DNA from: BOG-932 sp965276835 | GTDB taxonomy: Bacteria; Pseudomonadota; Alphaproteobacteria; BOG-932; Roseiterribacteraceae | NCBI GenBank assembly: GCA_965276835.1 | Contig: OZ255631.1 | Span: 1,798,001-1,862,000 of the forward strand | Length of the DNA stretch: 64,000 nucleotides | Direction of reading: 5' to 3' | In this document: positions 45,354 through 54,185 of the stretch, one piece after another | How the letters are laid out: every line of letters begins with the position of its first letter | Position numbering within the stretch: the first letter of the stretch is position 1 | Translations under genes and position numbers: made by a program | Notes under the pieces: generated by a model | Told to the model about the DNA's origin: nothing | Database searches by the model: none | What the model saw: only the letters and a program-made list of their open reading frames with translations

Positions 45354-46101
45354 GACTTTCCCCTTCGCTCAAGAGGACTAACGGACTACGGGTCGCGAGA
45401 GCTAACATTTCACGGGATAAGCGGAACGCCTGGTCTGCGCCGCGTATCAGCGGAGACACTTGCGTGCGATGACATGCGATGGCGCTCCGGCATCGCTCGG
45501 CATAGTCCGCCGTTTCTACGGTTTCGATGCGGAAGCCACGAACCTTCTGGGTCAACTCAAGATCGGTCCAACCCCACACCAGATACTCGAAGAGCCGCAA
45601 CTCGCCGCCGCCGCGGCTAATTAGAGCTTTGCCGAGCTCGTAGGCTGCGCGATGATCGCAATGTGTCTCGTCCCGCCACGTCGTGGCGACATTTCGTATC
45701 TGATGTTTGCGGCACAAACCCAAAAGATCGGCGACGGAGCGCCTGAACGCGGCGCTGCCAGCGAGCAGCGGACGGCCGTCCTGCCAACCGAGGAAAAGCG
45801 GCACGCGCCCGTTTTGGTCCAGCTTGCGTAAAGCGCGCCGGGCCTCGCCGCGACGAGCCCGTCCGATATGGCCGGCTGACCACTGCGGTGCGCCCCGGTG
45901 CGAGGCTTCTCCCGAGGTGAGATAAGCAATCCAGGCCTGACTGCCCGTATCGGGAATGGCGGCCAGCAGTCCGCCCGCACCAAGCGTTTCGTCATCCGGA
46001 TGCGGCGCCAGGACAAGCCAGTTGCCGGAGCGCGCCAGGGGAAACGGGTTCGCGCGGGCGCATAGTGACCGCCAGGCGTCATCACCGGCGGCTACCACCA
46101 T
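45343..46101 (-). CDS. PIG-L family deacetylase
   Basis: This zinc-dependent N-deacetylase of the GlcNAc-PI deacetylase/MshB type has 252 residues from the ATG at 46101. The metal motif is LAPHPDDETLGAGGLLA, the second ligand region is TWRDETHCDHRAAYELGKAL, and the segment LTSGEASHRGAP is also typical. It removes acetyl from GlcNAc-like groups. It overlaps the acyl-CoA dehydrogenase gene by 10 bases and the methyltransferase gene by 11, so the three are one operon. Confidence 0.9.
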   Translation of the reverse strand: MVVAAGDDAWRSLCARANPFPLARSGNWLVLAPHPDDETLGAGGLLAAIPDTGSQAWIAYLTSGEASHRGAPQWSAGHIGRARRGEARRALRKLDQNGRVPLFLGWQDGRPLLAGSAAFRRSVADLLGLCRKHQIRNVATTWRDETHCDHRAAYELGKALISRGGGELRLFEYLVWGWTDLELTQKVRGFRIETVETADYAERCRSAIACHRTQVSPLIRGADQAFRLSREMLALATRSPLVLLSEGESHAA

Positions 46102-47243
46102 CGATCGTCGCCCCACAGATCGGCGTCGAGCCAGGCAATCGCGGCCCGGTCGCGCGCCTGATCCGGCACCGGCTGCCGAAGGTAAAGCTGCAGGTCGCGG
46201 ATCATGCGGTCGACTGCATTGCCCGAGAAGAAGGCACGCGTGCCGACACTTCTCTGAACCGCATCGATGACATCGAGAGCCGCGTCCTCGACAATCCCCC
46301 TGGTCATCAGTACGAACGGCCCCGCCAACGGTCCTGGGTTCAATTCAGTCCGTCTTGCAGCCTCGCGGACCCACTGGAATGCCGTACGGGCGCTCGCGAC
46401 GGCGCCGGCGAACCGGGCGCGATGGATCGGATCCTTTGCCCCGGGTCCCTCCACGAGATGGTCTCGCAGCTTCTGCATCAGCGCCTCGATACCGCCCAAC
46501 TGGACTGCCGTGAACCGCCACGCGCCCGCCGTGAACATCGGCTCGCGCTCGTAGTCGCCCGGGTGACCAAGAAGCATCTGCGACTCTACCTCAAGTCCGG
46601 AAAAATCGTGGGTGCCGCTGACGGTTGCCCGCATGCCACTAACCTTCCAGCTTTCAGGATGCGCGCGTTCCCTTTGTTCACCGACCGGCATGACAAGCAT
46701 CTGTTTGGCGCCGTCGGGAAGCCGCGCGGTGATAATGGCAAAGTCCAGGTGACCCGCGCCGGTCGCGTAACTTTTCGATCCGGTCAGACGCCATCCAGGC
46801 CCGGCCGGCTCGAGTGTCATTCCCGGCGGCGGCTCAGTATTCCAGACGCCAAATAACTTGCCGCTTGCCAGAGATGCATCAAGTTTCTCCCGAGCAGCGT
46901 CGCCGCCATAACGGTCGATGAGGAGAAGAGCGTTGATATGCCCCTCGAATATCCGGCCCAGGCTAAGATTGGCGCGGCCGACCAGCCGAAGACAGTCGAA
47001 AAGTCCGTCCGCATAATCCTGCCGGTCCTGAAATTCATATCCGCCGAGGGAAACCGGCGCGAAAGCCGGCAGCAGCCCAATCTGGCAGAGGAGCGCGACG
47101 TCCTGCGAGGGAAATTCCCCGTCCGCATCACATCGGTCGGCGTGGCTGGCGATCTCCGCCAGGACCTCGCGCAGCGACGCAACGGGTCCGAAAGGCGCGT
47201 CTAACGAGAGTCTTGCTGTATCGTCCATTACTTCTGTCTCCAT
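46092..47243 (-). CDS. Acyl-CoA dehydrogenase-like flavoprotein
   Basis: This 383-residue protein of the acyl-CoA dehydrogenase superfamily has an alpha-helical N-terminal domain (FPSQDVALLCQIGLLPAF). The mid beta-domain includes WRLTGSKSYATGAGHLDFAIITARL, and the C-terminal helices include DRMIRDLQLYLRQPVPDQARDRAAI. The usual catalytic-Glu signature is not obvious, so it may be a hydroxylase or N-oxygenase-like relative instead of a beta-oxidation enzyme. It heads the overlapping PIG-L/NodS operon and probably acts on that product or its acyl chain. Confidence 0.82.
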   Translation of the reverse strand: METEVMDDTARLSLDAPFGPVASLREVLAEIASHADRCDADGEFPSQDVALLCQIGLLPAFAPVSLGGYEFQDRQDYADGLFDCLRLVGRANLSLGRIFEGHINALLLIDRYGGDAAREKLDASLASGKLFGVWNTEPPPGMTLEPAGPGWRLTGSKSYATGAGHLDFAIITARLPDGAKQMLVMPVGEQRERAHPESWKVSGMRATVSGTHDFSGLEVESQMLLGHPGDYEREPMFTAGAWRFTAVQLGGIEALMQKLRDHLVEGPGAKDPIHRARFAGAVASARTAFQWVREAARRTELNPGPLAGPFVLMTRGIVEDAALDVIDAVQRSVGTRAFFSGNAVDRMIRDLQLYLRQPVPDQARDRAAIAWLDADLWGDDRWW

Positions 47244-47268
47244 CGACGCCGGCTGAAACTAATCTCGC

Positions 47269-48810
47269 CTAAGTATCGAGGTTCCCCGAAGCTTCCCATT
47301 CCGCTTCTATCTTAAGAGCGGCTTTGTCCTGATTGCAGGCGACAACGGCCCGGTCATCGCTCTTCCCTGCATAACGGGCGACGAAGTCCTGATCGTCTAT
47401 CGATCCTTCTACGCTTGGCGTCTTCGGCTTCTCAGCATGCCCTAAGTAAAGAAGGCCGGTGTCGAAGTGCGCGCTCCAAAAGAAGGGCAGGTCAGCATAG
47501 GCAGCCGCCTGCCCCATCAGCACGCGCGCGACGTGCTGGCCCTGCCGTTGCGCATGAACCCAATGTTCGACGCGGATGGACCGGCTGGCATAACGATCCG
47601 GATAGTTTGCGATATCGCCGGCCGCATAGACGCCCGGGGCCGACGTCTCGAGCCTTTCGTTGACGACCACACCGCCGCCCTCCTCCAGCGCCGCAATCTT
47701 CAGTCCCGCATCGCCGGCCAAATCGGTGCGCGGCGTAACGCCCAACCCGGCGACAACGAAATCCACCGCCAATGTCGAACCGTCATCGAGTGTAAGAGTT
47801 CCGCCGTCGAAGCTCGAAGGGCGGCGACCAAGATGGAAACGTACCCCTTTGGCCTCATCCACGCCGCGAATCATCTCGCCCACTGCCGGCCCTAATATCT
47901 TCTCAAGCGGTATCTTGCCGGGCGCAACGACGTCCACCTCGACCCCCCGCTGCCGCAGCGAAGCGGCGACCTCAAGCCCGATGAAACTTGCGCCGAGGAT
48001 GGCCGCTTTTTTCCCCTTTGAAGCTTCGGCGATGATCGCGTCGGCGTCGCGCAATGTGCGCAGGAGATGCACGTTCGGCCGGTCGAATCCTGGCGTGTCC
48101 CCACGTTTCGGCTCGGCACCCGTCGCTAGCACAAGCGCCTCGTAGGCGATCCGTTCGCCGTTTTCGAGCTCGACCTGCTTTGTCTCGAGATGAAGCGTTT
48201 TCACGCGCTGCGCAATCCTTAGAACTGCCCCGTCCGCCGATGGGAACTTGGCGCCTTTCAGAAAACACTCGTCGCGCGACGACAGGCCGATCAGGTATTG
48301 CTTAGAACATGAGGTCCGATCGTAGGGAGGATCGGGATCGTCGCTAATGACCGTCACGCGATGCCCGAAGCCGGACCGGCTGAGAAGCTCGGCACAGGCG
48401 AAGCCCGCCGCACCGCCGCCGACAATTACAGTGGCGGGAATCTGTTCTGCTCGGCCCTTCGGCGAAATGGCGCGGCCGGCGTCTTTCGTCACAAAAAGCC
48501 GATCGTCGCGCCGCTCGACTTTATAGGTATCCAACGGCTGAAATGCTGGGGCGGCAGCCGCCTCGCCGCTTTTCAGGCAAAAGCGGGCATGATGCCAGGG
48601 GCAGCGCACCTGCCCATCGACAATGATGCCATCCTTCAGTGGCGCGCCAAGATGGGTGCACTTGCCGGCGAATGCGCAGATTCTACCGCCATCATTTGCG
48701 AGCACGACTGGCTGACCGCCTATCGTTCCGCCGAAAAGCGAGCCTTCCGCCAAATCCGAAACTTTTACCCCGGCGCTTAGGTCCGGGCCGAATTCATCTT
48801 CGTCGCTCAT
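47269..48810 (-). CDS. Rieske–FAD/NAD(P) reductase fusion (AIFM3-like)
   Basis: The ATG at 48810 (MSDEDEFGP) is preferred; the open frame extends 72 codons further without homology-like sequence. The protein has 513 residues. An N-terminal Rieske domain has CTHLGAPL and CPWHHARF, binding a 2Fe-2S cluster. A pyridine-nucleotide-disulfide oxidoreductase unit follows with FAD motif VIVGGGAAGFACAELL, NAD motif AAILGASFIGLEVAASL and GVYAAGDIANYPD. It moves electrons from NAD(P)H to an unknown acceptor. It shares a strand with the stress-type genes upstream. Confidence 0.92.
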   Translation of the reverse strand: MSDEDEFGPDLSAGVKVSDLAEGSLFGGTIGGQPVVLANDGGRICAFAGKCTHLGAPLKDGIIVDGQVRCPWHHARFCLKSGEAAAAPAFQPLDTYKVERRDDRLFVTKDAGRAISPKGRAEQIPATVIVGGGAAGFACAELLSRSGFGHRVTVISDDPDPPYDRTSCSKQYLIGLSSRDECFLKGAKFPSADGAVLRIAQRVKTLHLETKQVELENGERIAYEALVLATGAEPKRGDTPGFDRPNVHLLRTLRDADAIIAEASKGKKAAILGASFIGLEVAASLRQRGVEVDVVAPGKIPLEKILGPAVGEMIRGVDEAKGVRFHLGRRPSSFDGGTLTLDDGSTLAVDFVVAGLGVTPRTDLAGDAGLKIAALEEGGGVVVNERLETSAPGVYAAGDIANYPDRYASRSIRVEHWVHAQRQGQHVARVLMGQAAAYADLPFFWSAHFDTGLLYLGHAEKPKTPSVEGSIDDQDFVARYAGKSDDRAVVACNQDKAALKIEAEWEASGNLDT

Positions 48811-48916
48811 AGGTGCTGCGCGCCCCGCGGATTGCTCCTTGACCGAATTCGCGATGCAATGAATGCGTTCCGGACCAGCCGGACCTTCAAATCGTCCGCG
48901 AGCGGCGACAAGGAGT

Positions 48917-49120
48917 TCATTTTTGTAGAACGCTGTCGGCTTTTTTATCGATCTTGGTTTCTTCCGACTTCGACATCCGCCCAGCCTTGACAGCCTGCGC
49001 CGCCCGGGCCTTCGCGTTACGCGCATGACTTTTGTCCTCGATGGGGTAAGCCCGCTTATCCGGCTCAGCGAACTTCTTTGCCGGGAGCTTCTTGCGATCG
49101 TCGGCGTCTAGTTTCGTCAT
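48917..49120 (-). CDS. Small Lys-rich protein (DUF6582-like)
   Basis: The ATG at 49120 follows GGAGGAG. The 67 residues begin MTKLDADDRKKLPAKKFAEP and contain RAYPIEDKSHARNAKARAAQAVKAGRMS, a pattern of short basic proteins often found with DNA ligase/Ku-type or phage genes. It is mostly helical and strongly charged and may bind nucleic acid, which is inference. It lies between the ligase and the Rieske reductase on the same strand. Confidence 0.75.
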   Translation of the reverse strand: MTKLDADDRKKLPAKKFAEPDKRAYPIEDKSHARNAKARAAQAVKAGRMSKSEETKIDKKADSVLQK

Positions 49121-49193
49121 TTCAGAACTCCTCCGTTTGGAGAGATAACGGGTGAGGAGGAATTCCGTTGCCGACGACAACAGAGTGATGATC

Positions 49194-50264
49194 CTAAGCC
49201 CGCTTTTCGACTTGATTGGGCAGTATCGCTTCTATCAGCTTCCCAGGGCGCGCCGGCCTTTCCAACTGCTCGCGCGTGCATTGCCGAGGCGCCTTGTCAG
49301 GGCGCCAGCGCATCAGGCCGGTACCATGGCGGAAGCGATTGCCCGTGACGTGGTCATAGCGGACCTCCACCACCAACTCGTTACGGAGCGGTTGCCACAC
49401 ACTGCTTCGCTCGGTGCTCCATCGACTCGGACCGCCCGGCGCGTCGCCGCTGAAACCGGGCGCCTCGATCAGTTTCTCCAATTGCTGGGTCAATGCTGGC
49501 CGATCGGCATCGGCAATTGCCGACGTAAAGCCGACGTGATCCAGCTTGCCGTCGCTGTCATAAAGCCCCAGCAAAAGCGAGCCGACCAATTTGGAGTCGG
49601 CCTCGTACCGGAAACCGCCCACTACGCAGTCGGCGGTGCGTAGCCGTTTGACCTTCAACATGGCGCGTTTGCCGGCCTGGTACCGCCCGTCCAGTTTTTT
49701 GGCGACCACGCCGTCCAGGGCTCCGCCGACGCGATCCAGCCATCGCTGCGCTTCCTCAACGGATCGCGTGTAAGGGGTGAGGCGCAATACGCTCGATTTT
49801 CCGGCGGCGACGACCAAATCCTCAAGCGCAGTGCGGCGGCGACTTAAAGGTGCAGCCATCAGGCTGTTTCCATCGCTGTCGGCTAGGCAATCAAAGAGGA
49901 TCAGTATTGCCGGGCTTTCCGCCGCCAGCTTTCGCACGCGGCTTTCTGCTGGATGCAGACGCATTTGCAGAGCGTCGAAGGACAGCGTCTCGCCGATCGG
50001 AATTGCGAGTTCGCCGTCGACGAGGAACCGATCGACAGCGATTTCCTGCATGGCGGCTACCACATCGGGAAAATAGCGCGAGAGCGATTTTCCCGACTTA
50101 GCGCGAAGCTCTACGTTACCGCCCGACTTGAAGGCAAGGCACCTAAAACCATCCCACTTCGGCTCGTATTGCCACCCGGGCCCGTCCGGCAGACTGTCGA
50201 CAGATTTGGCTTCCATCGGCGCCGTGTCGAACGGCAACGGAAATGCATCGTGGTCGCTCACCAT
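49194..50264 (-). CDS. Stand-alone ATP-dependent DNA ligase (LigC/LigD-ligase type)
   Basis: This 356-residue ligase has the adenylation Lys in YEPKWDGFRCLAF (Lys about 36), RSGKS-type LRAKSGKSLSRYFPDVV, DGELAIP, LDGVVAKKLDGRYQAGKRAMLKVKR (motifs IV-V), and an OB-fold end with VEVRYDHVTGNRFRHG. It seals nicks in double-stranded DNA. Unlike full LigD it lacks polymerase and phosphoesterase domains, and no Ku gene is in the window. It may be part of a scattered end-joining system or a base-repair ligase. Confidence 0.93.
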   Translation of the reverse strand: MVSDHDAFPLPFDTAPMEAKSVDSLPDGPGWQYEPKWDGFRCLAFKSGGNVELRAKSGKSLSRYFPDVVAAMQEIAVDRFLVDGELAIPIGETLSFDALQMRLHPAESRVRKLAAESPAILILFDCLADSDGNSLMAAPLSRRRTALEDLVVAAGKSSVLRLTPYTRSVEEAQRWLDRVGGALDGVVAKKLDGRYQAGKRAMLKVKRLRTADCVVGGFRYEADSKLVGSLLLGLYDSDGKLDHVGFTSAIADADRPALTQQLEKLIEAPGFSGDAPGGPSRWSTERSSVWQPLRNELVVEVRYDHVTGNRFRHGTGLMRWRPDKAPRQCTREQLERPARPGKLIEAILPNQVEKRA

Positions 50265-50278
50265 CTTACTGTCGCACC

Positions 50279-50854
50279 TTAAACACGCTCATAGGTGCCG
50301 ATCAAAATACCTTTAGAGATCACACGACCATTCATCGCCTCGAGCAAAGCCGTTCGCCCTGGCGCGTCGTCGATTGCAAGTGCTTGATCCAATGCGAACA
50401 GCTGAAAGACGTATCGATGTTCACCATGGCCGGGTGGCGGATCGGGCGGCAGATACTCCGTGCACAAGTAGGAATTTTTGCCGAGTGCGATATTCCGCCC
50501 ATCCGACCCGGGGCTCTTTAACGCACCCTCGGCTAAAGAGCGGGCTTGCGCCGGCAAATTCCAAGCGATCGCGTGCACAAGCGGCTGCGGGGTCGGACTG
50601 TCGGCGTCCTCAATGATCAGCACGAGCGCTGCGGTATCGGAAGGCTGGTTTGCCCAAGCCAAGGGCGGCGAAAGCCTCTCGCCATCTTCGGTATAACGAG
50701 AGGGTATTGGCGCGCCTTTACCAAAGGCAGAACTTGCTACCGACATCCCCTCCGGCACGTGTGAAAAACGTTCGTTGAATGAGGCAGTATTATTCATTCC
50801 GGCCCGGATGCCGTCGAACGTCCGGCCGAGCGCAGCAGGCACTTTTTCAAGCAT
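50279..50854 (-). CDS. YbhB/YbcL (PEBP) family protein
   Basis: The start at the ATG at 50854 is set by GAGGA upstream; a longer frame lacks family similarity. The protein has 191 residues. The PEBP core shows SSAFGKGAPIPSRYTEDGERLSPPLAW, then VLIIEDADSPTPQPLVHAIAWNLP (ligand-pocket Asp-Pro-type motif) and PPGHGEHRYVFQLFALD. Bacterial relatives are soluble phosphatidylethanolamine-binding-like proteins of uncertain role. It lies 14 bases before the ligase gene and is probably co-transcribed with it. Confidence 0.9.
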   Translation of the reverse strand: MLEKVPAALGRTFDGIRAGMNNTASFNERFSHVPEGMSVASSAFGKGAPIPSRYTEDGERLSPPLAWANQPSDTAALVLIIEDADSPTPQPLVHAIAWNLPAQARSLAEGALKSPGSDGRNIALGKNSYLCTEYLPPDPPPGHGEHRYVFQLFALDQALAIDDAPGRTALLEAMNGRVISKGILIGTYERV

Positions 50855-51130
50855 GGCTGTCCTCACAGAGATAAGTCTGACAACGCGCGCCCGGTGGCAG
50901 TGTTCCAAGCATGCGGACGCCATTGGCGGAGGAGCAGGATCGACGCCCAATTCTAAGCGAAGGATAGTGTGAGACGCTTGCGGCGGCCCGTACCCGATCA
51001 CTCCCTCACCTGCCCTCACCGCCTCCAAAGCTAGCCGCACTTCACCATTCGGCGCGCGGCACAAAGTTCGATATACGTCCACGAAGCGGAGCCAGCAAGC
51101 GCTCCACCCCCTCTATAAAAGGAACGTCTC

Positions 51131-52120
51131 ATGGCGCATTCCTGGACGCTCGTCGCGCGGCCCAACGGTGCCCCAAAGCTTTCGGACTTCGCACTCAACG
51201 AAACGCCGCTGCCGCCGATTCAGGACGGCATGATCCATGTGCGTAACACCTGGCTGTCGGTCGACCCCTATATGCGCGGGCGGATGAACGATACCAAAAG
51301 CTATGCGCAACCCTATCTGCTTGGGGAGCCGATGATTGGGGGTGCCGTCGGCACCGTGGTCGCCTCACAGTCGTCCGACTACTCCCCTGGCGATCAGGTT
51401 CTGCACAGTTGGGGCTGGCGCGATGAGGTTGTCGCGCCAGCAAAAAGCTTCGCCAGACTGCCGCCGATCGATGTGCCGGAGCAGCGGTTTCTGGGTCATC
51501 TCGGCATGCCGGGCATGACCGCCTATTTCGGTTTGCTGGACGTGGCATCGGCCAAGGCGGGCGACACGCTGTTCGTCTCCGCGGCGGCCGGCGCCGTGGG
51601 TTCGGCAGTAGTCCAAATCGCCAAGATCAAGGGGCTGACTGTGATCGGCTCAGCCGGCGGCGCGGAAAAGTGTGCGTTGGTCCACGAACTGGGCGCAGAT
51701 GCGGTCATTGACTATAAAACACCGGGATCGTTACGGGACAAGCTGGCGGTGGCCGCACCGAACGGCATCGATATCTATTTCGACAATGTCGGCGGCGATC
51801 ACCTGGACGCGGCACTGGGTGTTGCGAAAGACAATGCCCGCTTCGCCATGTGCGGCATGATCGAGAGCTATAATTCGCTGGAGCCGACCGACTTCCGCAA
51901 TATGATGCGGATCGTGCGGGCCCGCATCCGAATGCAAGGCTTTATCATCTTCGATTACAATCACCGCATCGACGCGTTCTATGCCGCGATGGGCCAATGG
52001 GTGGGCGAAGGCAGAATCCGAAGCAACGAGACGGTCCGTGAAGGGTTGGCCGTCGCGCCCCAGGCATTCCTTGACCTATTTGCCGGCGGCAACACAGGCA
52101 AGATGCTGGTTCGGCTCTAA
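51131..52120 (+). CDS. NADP-dependent MDR reductase (CurA/prostaglandin-reductase-like)
   Basis: This 329-residue zinc-free medium-chain reductase starts MAHSWTLVARPNGAPKLSDF. It shows MIHVRNTWLSVDPYMRGRMN, LGMPGMTAYFGLLDVASAKAGDTLFVSAAAGAVGSAV (Rossmann AxxGxxG) and YFDNVGGDHLDAAL. Family members reduce the C=C bond of alpha,beta-unsaturated carbonyls. It is convergent with the HxlR gene, whose stop overlaps by 4 bases. Confidence 0.93.
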   Translation: MAHSWTLVARPNGAPKLSDFALNETPLPPIQDGMIHVRNTWLSVDPYMRGRMNDTKSYAQPYLLGEPMIGGAVGTVVASQSSDYSPGDQVLHSWGWRDEVVAPAKSFARLPPIDVPEQRFLGHLGMPGMTAYFGLLDVASAKAGDTLFVSAAAGAVGSAVVQIAKIKGLTVIGSAGGAEKCALVHELGADAVIDYKTPGSLRDKLAVAAPNGIDIYFDNVGGDHLDAALGVAKDNARFAMCGMIESYNSLEPTDFRNMMRIVRARIRMQGFIIFDYNHRIDAFYAAMGQWVGEGRIRSNETVREGLAVAPQAFLDLFAGGNTGKMLVRL

Positions 52121-52629
52121 GCTGCAAGCCCGCGTTTTGCTCTCTTCCGGTCGGCATAGGCCATGCGGCGGCAGACGCCCTCGTCGGCGGCCGGGCCGGC
52201 GGCGAACTTGAAATCGTCCTCGGTCAACGGGCGTAGACTCGCCTTATCGACCAAGATCGACTTGACCACTTGCCCGGTGCGGGCGTCGACAAGCTGGGTC
52301 GCCACGCCCTCGGGCGCGAAATGGCGGTTGGCCCAATCCATCAATGAAATCATAACCGGAAGGAAGTCCCTGCCCCGCGCCGTCAGCACATACTCGTGGC
52401 GCGGTGGGCGTTCTTCATACCGGCGGCGCTCCAGCATCCCGCTTTCGACCAGCGTGTTCAGGCGCCGCGTCAGCATGTTGGGCGCGATGCCCAGACTCTT
52501 CTGGAATTGGTCGAACCGCGTCAGCCCGTGGAACGCATCCCGCAGGATCATGATGCTCCACCATTCACCCACGCGTTCAAGTCCGCGGGCGATCGGACAG
52601 GCTATTTCGGAAAAATTCGTTCGGCGCAT
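52117..52629 (-). CDS. HxlR-family transcriptional regulator
   Basis: Translation is placed at the ATG at 52629; a TTG 21 bases upstream is possible. The 170-residue protein has the HxlR winged helix: CPIARGLERVGEWWSIMILRDAFHGLTRFDQFQKSLGIAPNMLTRRL, then LVESGMLERRRYEERPPRHEYVLTARGRDFLPV. Such regulators sense aldehydes, quinones or other electrophiles. It is divergent from the SDR gene (start 52705), so it probably controls the SDR–MaoC pair. That target is inference. Confidence 0.92.
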   Translation of the reverse strand: MRRTNFSEIACPIARGLERVGEWWSIMILRDAFHGLTRFDQFQKSLGIAPNMLTRRLNTLVESGMLERRRYEERPPRHEYVLTARGRDFLPVMISLMDWANRHFAPEGVATQLVDARTGQVVKSILVDKASLRPLTEDDFKFAAGPAADEGVCRRMAYADRKRAKRGLAA

Positions 52630-52704
52630 TGTAAAGAGATAAGTCGGCAACTATCATTATGCAAGTTACCACTTAAAACCCAATCGAATATTCAGGAGTC
52701 GTCA

Positions 52705-53499
52705 ATGTCCAGCAGCAAGGGTACCGCCCTCGTCACCGGCGCATCAGTGGGCATCGGCGCGGTTTATGCCGACCGTCTTGCCAAACGCGGCTATGACTTG
52801 ATCCTGGTCGCCCGCGACAAGGCAAAGCTGGAAGCACTGGCGACACGCCTGACCGCCGAAACCGGCGTCAGAGTCGACGTGATCAAGGCCGACCTGGGCG
52901 TGAAGTCAGACCTTGCCGTCGTCGAAAAGCGGCTGCGCGACGACGAAGCCATCACCATGTTGATCAACAATGCCGGGATCAGCGTGAACGGACCGCTGAA
53001 CGGGTCCGATCCGGATGCGCTCGACGCGCTGATCGCGCTGAACATCACCGCGTTGACCCGACTGTCCGTCGCGGCAGTGCCCGGCTTTGTGAAGCGCGAC
53101 CACGGCGCCATCATCAATTTGGCGTCGGTTTTGGCTGTGGCGCCTGAAATCAGCGGCGGCGCCTATAGCGGTTCGAAGGCTTATGTCCTGAATTTCACGC
53201 TGTCGCTGAAGCAGGAGCTGACGGGCACGAATGTGAAGCTGCAAGTCGTCATGCCGGGCGCCACCCGCACTGAGATTTGGGAGCGCGCCAAGATGGATAT
53301 CACCAAGATCCCAGCCTCGATGATCATGGAGGTGGATGAGATGGTCGACGCGGCACTGGCCGGCTTCGACCAGGGCGAGTTCGCGACGATGCCGTCCCTG
53401 CCCGACGCCACCGATTGGGATGCCTTCAACAAGGCCCGCCTCAATCTCCACCCCAACATGTCGCACGACAGAGCCGCCGCGCGTTACAAGGCAGCTTAA
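52705..53499 (+). CDS. SDR-family oxidoreductase (DltE/YqjQ-like)
   Basis: The ATG at 52705 has CAGGAG upstream; the open frame extends further back across the regulator but without homology-like sequence. The 264-residue classical SDR shows ALVTGASVGIGAVYADRL (TGxxxGxG), LINNAGIS, INLASVLAVAPEISGGAYSGSKAYVL (Ser, YxxxK) and VVMPGATRTEIWERA. The substrate is unknown. It is 5 bases ahead of the MaoC gene. Confidence 0.93.
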   Translation: MSSSKGTALVTGASVGIGAVYADRLAKRGYDLILVARDKAKLEALATRLTAETGVRVDVIKADLGVKSDLAVVEKRLRDDEAITMLINNAGISVNGPLNGSDPDALDALIALNITALTRLSVAAVPGFVKRDHGAIINLASVLAVAPEISGGAYSGSKAYVLNFTLSLKQELTGTNVKLQVVMPGATRTEIWERAKMDITKIPASMIMEVDEMVDAALAGFDQGEFATMPSLPDATDWDAFNKARLNLHPNMSHDRAAARYKAA

Positions 53500-53504
53500 G
53501 ACCG

Positions 53505-53954
53505 ATGGAAAAGCTTTATCTCGAAGACCTGACGGTCGGTCGAACCTTCGTCAGCTCGTCGCTGACGATCACGGAAGAGGAAATCAAGGCGTTCGCGGGC
53601 CAATACGACCCGCAACCCTTCCATTTGGACGATGAGGCCGCCAAGCGCACGCTGTTCGGCGGCTTGGCCGCCAGCGGCTGGCACACGGCGGCTCTGACCA
53701 TGCGCCTGCTGGTCGAAGGTGGTGGCTCGCCACTGGCGGGAGGTATCATCGGCGGCGGCGGCGAAATCGCCTGGCCCCGCCCGACCCGCCCCGGTGATAC
53801 ACTGCATGTCGAGGCGGAGGTGCTGGAGATCATCCCCTCACGTTCCAAACCTGACCGGGGGATGGTTCTCATGCGCAATCGCACGCTGAATCAGAAGAGC
53901 GAGGAGGTTCAGGTTTTTACGGCGAAGCTGGTGGTGCCGCGCAGGCCGGTATAG
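53505..53954 (+). CDS. MaoC-like dehydratase
   Basis: This 149-residue single-hotdog protein starts at the ATG at 53505 (MEKLYLEDLTVGRTF). It has the hydratase signature ITEEEIKAFAGQYDPQPFHLDDEAAKRTLFGGLAASGWHTAA, with the catalytic Asp and His. It would hydrate or dehydrate an enoyl-CoA-type thioester. Its position 5 bases after the SDR suggests a paired hydration/oxidation of one intermediate. Confidence 0.93.
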   Translation: MEKLYLEDLTVGRTFVSSSLTITEEEIKAFAGQYDPQPFHLDDEAAKRTLFGGLAASGWHTAALTMRLLVEGGGSPLAGGIIGGGGEIAWPRPTRPGDTLHVEAEVLEIIPSRSKPDRGMVLMRNRTLNQKSEEVQVFTAKLVVPRRPV

Positions 53955-54097
53955 GCTGCGCCCATGGCATTCGCATTTCTCGCCTGCCCCGCCGCATTCC
54001 TGTTCTGCCTGCTGCGCTCGCAGTCAGGTCATGAAGCCATGGAGTGGTTGCGAAGTAACCGCCTAACAGCCTTCTGGCCTCGGACAACTCCTAAATC

Positions 54098-54185
54098 GTC
54101 ATACCTGGACTTGATCCGGGCACGCACGTCATATGGTGCGCCCACGGTGCCACGTGGATGACCGGATCAGGCCAGGTCATGACGT
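54098..54185. repeat. imperfect palindromic intergenic repeat (CGTCAT...ATGACG type)
   Basis: The left arm, beginning CGTCATACCTGGACTTGATC, is answered by a right arm ending ATCAGGCCAGGTCATGACG; rarely does it mismatch. CGTCAT-ended palindromes with CCGG cores are a common dispersed repeat class in alphaproteobacteria. It lies at the convergent ends of the MaoC and VOC genes and runs into the last codons of the VOC gene, where it could also terminate transcription. Confidence 0.7.
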
